This document shows, one piece after another, positions 19,275 to 21,173 of a stretch of 21,173 nt of DNA. Source of the stretch: DALYLB01 sp033763135 (GTDB lineage: Bacteria > Acidobacteriota > Blastocatellia > RBC074); NCBI GenBank assembly GCA_033763135.1, contig JANRKY010000016.1, positions 1 through 21,173 on the forward strand, in the 5' to 3' direction. A program made the translations under genes and the position numbers. Within the stretch, counting starts at the first letter, position 1. Each line of letters starts with the position of its first letter. The notes under the pieces were generated by a model that was given only the letters and a program-made list of their open reading frames with translations, was not told the DNA's origin and made no database searches.

Positions 19275-20993
19275 ATGATCAAGCAATCAACGTTAATGCG
19301 GTCAGTGGCGCTTCCAATCCTCATGGCGGCCGTGCTGCTGGCTTTTGGGTCGGTTTCGGCACAGGGACAAGTCACCGTCGTGAATGCGGCAAGTTTCGAC
19401 GCGGGCAAGGTTATGACGCCGGACGCGATCGGCGCGGCGTTCGGGACCTTTACGACGCAGAACAATCAGGTCTATGTGGCGCCCTCGGTGCCGCTGCCGA
19501 CGACGCTGGGGGGCGTTCGGGTCCGGGTGGCGAACACGGATGCGCAGCTCTTTTTCGTCGCGCCCTCCCAGATCAACTTTCTGGTTCCGGCCAACGTCGC
19601 GGACGGCGCGAATGTGTCGGTGACGGTGACCAATTCGAACAACAGCACGACGACGGGGACGTTCACCGTGGTTCGGAGCGCGGTCGGCGTCTTCTCGGCG
19701 AAGGCGAACGGGCAGGGCGCGGCGGCGGCCGTGACCACATTCGACGGCGCCGTGTACCAGGCGGTGGCGAATCCCGACGGGACGGAGCGGGACGTCGATC
19801 CGGGGACGACGGCGCGACCGAATGTGCTGGTGCTGTACGCGACCGGGCTGCGAAACACGCCCGCGGCCAACCCGACCGACGGGAACGGCGTCGCGGAGTC
19901 CGTTACGGTGACGTTTCAGGGCGTGGCGGGCAATGTTCTCTATGCGGGGGCGGCCCCGGGCCTGATCGGCACCGATCAGATCAACGTCATCATTCCACCC
20001 GAGATGGCGGGGCTCGGCAGCGTTCGCGTGTCGATCACGGCTGGCGGGCGAACCTCCAATCCGATCACGATCAAGATCGGCGGACGGCAGCCGGATGTCC
20101 GCGCCTCGGTCATCGCCTTCGGGCAGACCCTGACGGGAGACCTCGCGACGACGGACCAGGTCCAGCTCGGCCTGGAGGGCAAGACCTATTTCTTCGATGC
20201 CTTCCGATTCACGACGACGGCCGCGAACACCTCGGTCGCGATCGACCTGCGCTCGACGGCCTTCGACGCCGGCGTGCTGCTCTATCGCGTCGATCGCGTG
20301 AACAATATCGATCAACTGACGCTCATCGGCGCGGACGACCAGTCCGGCGGTTACGGCAATGGGCGCATCGACAACAACAACGCCCTGCTGATCATGGTTC
20401 TGCCGACGGCGGGCGATTATGTGGCCTTCGCCTCCACGAGCGACAATCAACCGAACGGCGTCGGCGCCTATTCCATCCGCGTGCTCAACAATGTCGCCAC
20501 GCAGATCGCCTATGGCCAGGCCGTGGCCAACCCCGCGATCGCGACCACCGACCTGCAGACCTCGGCCGGGACCTATCTGGATCTCTATTGGTTCAACGGC
20601 GTCAATCAGGACAACATCCAGGCGAGCATGGGCTCCACCGTCACCGGCTTCGATTCCTTCGTGATTCTGCAGGGGAACGACGGGGACCCGCCGATCGCGA
20701 GCGACGACAACACGGGCGGCGGATCCTCGGGCCGCGACGCCCGCCTGACGAGTCGGCTCACTCGCAGCGGAATTTTCTTCATCATCGCGACGCCGTTCGA
20801 ACCGAACAGGACCGGCGCCTACACGTTCTCGCTCAACAAGCTGACCCTGCTCGCGGGCGAAGGCGATGAGCAGATGGGCAGCGTCGAACGCGCTCCCGGA
20901 CGCGAGATCGTCGATGAGCGGCCGGGCGCGGCCAGCCTCCGCGGGTCGACGTTCGAGCGATTCGGACGCCGCCGCATCCTCGAACGGAAATAG
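19275..20993 (+). CDS. Secreted protein: TIGR03437 domain plus two PPC-like domains
   Basis: This encodes 572 residues. A signal peptide (hydrophobic 9-25, likely cleavage VSAQ near 29-31) is followed by a TIGR03437 domain at about 33-268, sharing LPTTLGGVRVRV, PSQINFLVP, LYATGLRNTPAANP and GTDQINVIIPPEMAG with the C-terminus of the preceding protein. Two beta-sandwich domains resembling bacterial pre-peptidase C-terminal (PPC) domains follow at about 275-405 and 406-521. Typical pieces are FDAFRFTTTAANTSVAIDLRS, DAGVLLYR, DYVAFASTS in the first and the acidic loop ASDDNTGGGSSGRD in the second. The last 50 residues are polar and charged, with no sorting motif. No catalytic domain is seen. The ATG at 19275 has AGGAG 8 nt upstream. 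It has its own promoter and terminator. A surface or extracellular binding role is likely but unproven. Confidence 0.87.
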   Translation: MIKQSTLMRSVALPILMAAVLLAFGSVSAQGQVTVVNAASFDAGKVMTPDAIGAAFGTFTTQNNQVYVAPSVPLPTTLGGVRVRVANTDAQLFFVAPSQINFLVPANVADGANVSVTVTNSNNSTTTGTFTVVRSAVGVFSAKANGQGAAAAVTTFDGAVYQAVANPDGTERDVDPGTTARPNVLVLYATGLRNTPAANPTDGNGVAESVTVTFQGVAGNVLYAGAAPGLIGTDQINVIIPPEMAGLGSVRVSITAGGRTSNPITIKIGGRQPDVRASVIAFGQTLTGDLATTDQVQLGLEGKTYFFDAFRFTTTAANTSVAIDLRSTAFDAGVLLYRVDRVNNIDQLTLIGADDQSGGYGNGRIDNNNALLIMVLPTAGDYVAFASTSDNQPNGVGAYSIRVLNNVATQIAYGQAVANPAIATTDLQTSAGTYLDLYWFNGVNQDNIQASMGSTVTGFDSFVILQGNDGDPPIASDDNTGGGSSGRDARLTSRLTRSGIFFIIATPFEPNRTGAYTFSLNKLTLLAGEGDEQMGSVERAPGREIVDERPGAASLRGSTFERFGRRRILERK

Positions 20994-21016
20994 CCGTCCG
21001 GCGATCGCCCGGACGG
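20994..21016 (+). other. 8-bp hairpin directly after the stop codon
   Basis: CCGTCCGG (20994-21001) pairs with CCGGACGG (21009-21016), loop 7 nt. It begins at the base after TAG and lies 9 nt before the terminator, so the transcript would end in two stacked hairpins. Confidence 0.55.
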
Positions 21017-21025
21017 ATGGGCAGC

Positions 21026-21058
21026 GGGGGGAAGGAGCCGATCCTTCCCCCCTTTTTT
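21026..21058 (+). terminator. Rho-independent terminator
   Basis: An 11-bp GC-rich perfect stem (21026-21036 with 21042-21052), a 5-nt loop and six T (21053-21058). It ends the transcript of the preceding secreted-protein gene. It is the only textbook intrinsic terminator in the window and differs clearly from the repeat-built hairpins. Confidence 0.92.
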
Positions 21059-21140
21059 CATGTTCGTGTTGCGAAACGGTTCCTGCCTGAGTAGTCTGAT
21101 GGCGAACTCTCAACAGGCAAAAATGAACTGGAGTCCTCGA

Positions 21141-21173
21141 ATGTCGTTTCAATCCGTTCGGGCAGGCGGATGG
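21141..21173 (+). CDS. Possible start of a further gene, cut by the window end
   Basis: An ATG at 21141 lies 7 nt after GGAG (21130-21133) and stays open for 11 codons (MSFQSVRAGGW) to the window edge; an in-frame ATG at 21123 also exists. Weak promoter-like boxes (TTGCGA 21069-21074, TAGTCT 21092-21097, 17-bp spacer) lie upstream. Too short to assign a product. Confidence 0.35.
   Translation, partial: MSFQSVRAGGW

Overview
The window looks like a piece of an Acidobacteriota chromosome. It is GC-rich and tightly packed. Two secreted proteins carry the domain annotated in Solibacter and relatives as TIGR03437, and the short intergenic spaces hold arrays of 7-10 bp repeats folded into long hairpins. 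The phylum is an inference from domain content and repeat style; no rRNA is present to confirm it. There is no sign of a phage, plasmid, transposase, CRISPR array, tRNA or rRNA gene.

Left part, 1-2138. Repeat-rich DNA (1-242) and a leader without a recognised gene precede a small secreted protein (471-914). After a 33-bp perfect hairpin come a three-helix DUF1648 membrane protein and the tRNA 2'-O-methyltransferase gene trmL, whose coding regions overlap. A heptad repeat array (1944-2138) lies between trmL and the convergent fabF and contains or supplies both stop codons.

Fatty-acid/ribosome cluster, minus strand, 7703 down to 2135. The order of transcription is yceD (DUF177), rpmF, plsX, fabD, fabG, acpP, fabF, driven by a promoter with perfect -35 and -10 hexamers. 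This is the classical bacterial cluster that couples membrane lipid synthesis to ribosome production, but fabH, normally between plsX and fabD, is absent. The gaps inside the operon hold hairpins and short repeats.

Arginine cluster, plus strand, 7827-13448. argC and argB overlap by 4 bp. They are followed 3 bp later by one long gene in which a gamma-glutamylcyclotransferase-like (AIG2/GGCT) domain is fused to acetylornithine aminotransferase (ArgD). Then come a short GNAT-type N-acetylglutamate synthase and argJ. Together these cover glutamate to ornithine through the acetyl cycle: ArgA-like enzyme primes N-acetylglutamate, ArgB phosphorylates it, ArgC reduces it, ArgD transaminates it, and ArgJ moves the acetyl group back to glutamate. 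A 36-bp perfect hairpin and a possible sigma-54 control region lie in the last two intergenic gaps.

Right part, 13449-21173. A TolC-family outer-membrane efflux protein ends in a 22-bp hairpin. Then come two secreted proteins, each with its own sigma-70-type promoter: a 1052-residue protein with three DUF4394 repeats at an exact 253-residue period plus a C-terminal TIGR03437 domain, and a 572-residue protein with an N-terminal TIGR03437 domain and two PPC-like beta-sandwich domains. A textbook intrinsic terminator (21026-21058) closes this unit, and the first codons of a further gene may begin near 21141.

The most notable items are the GGCT-ArgD fusion, the exact triple DUF4394 duplication paired with a second TIGR03437 protein, and the set of unrelated-sequence but same-architecture intergenic hairpins.
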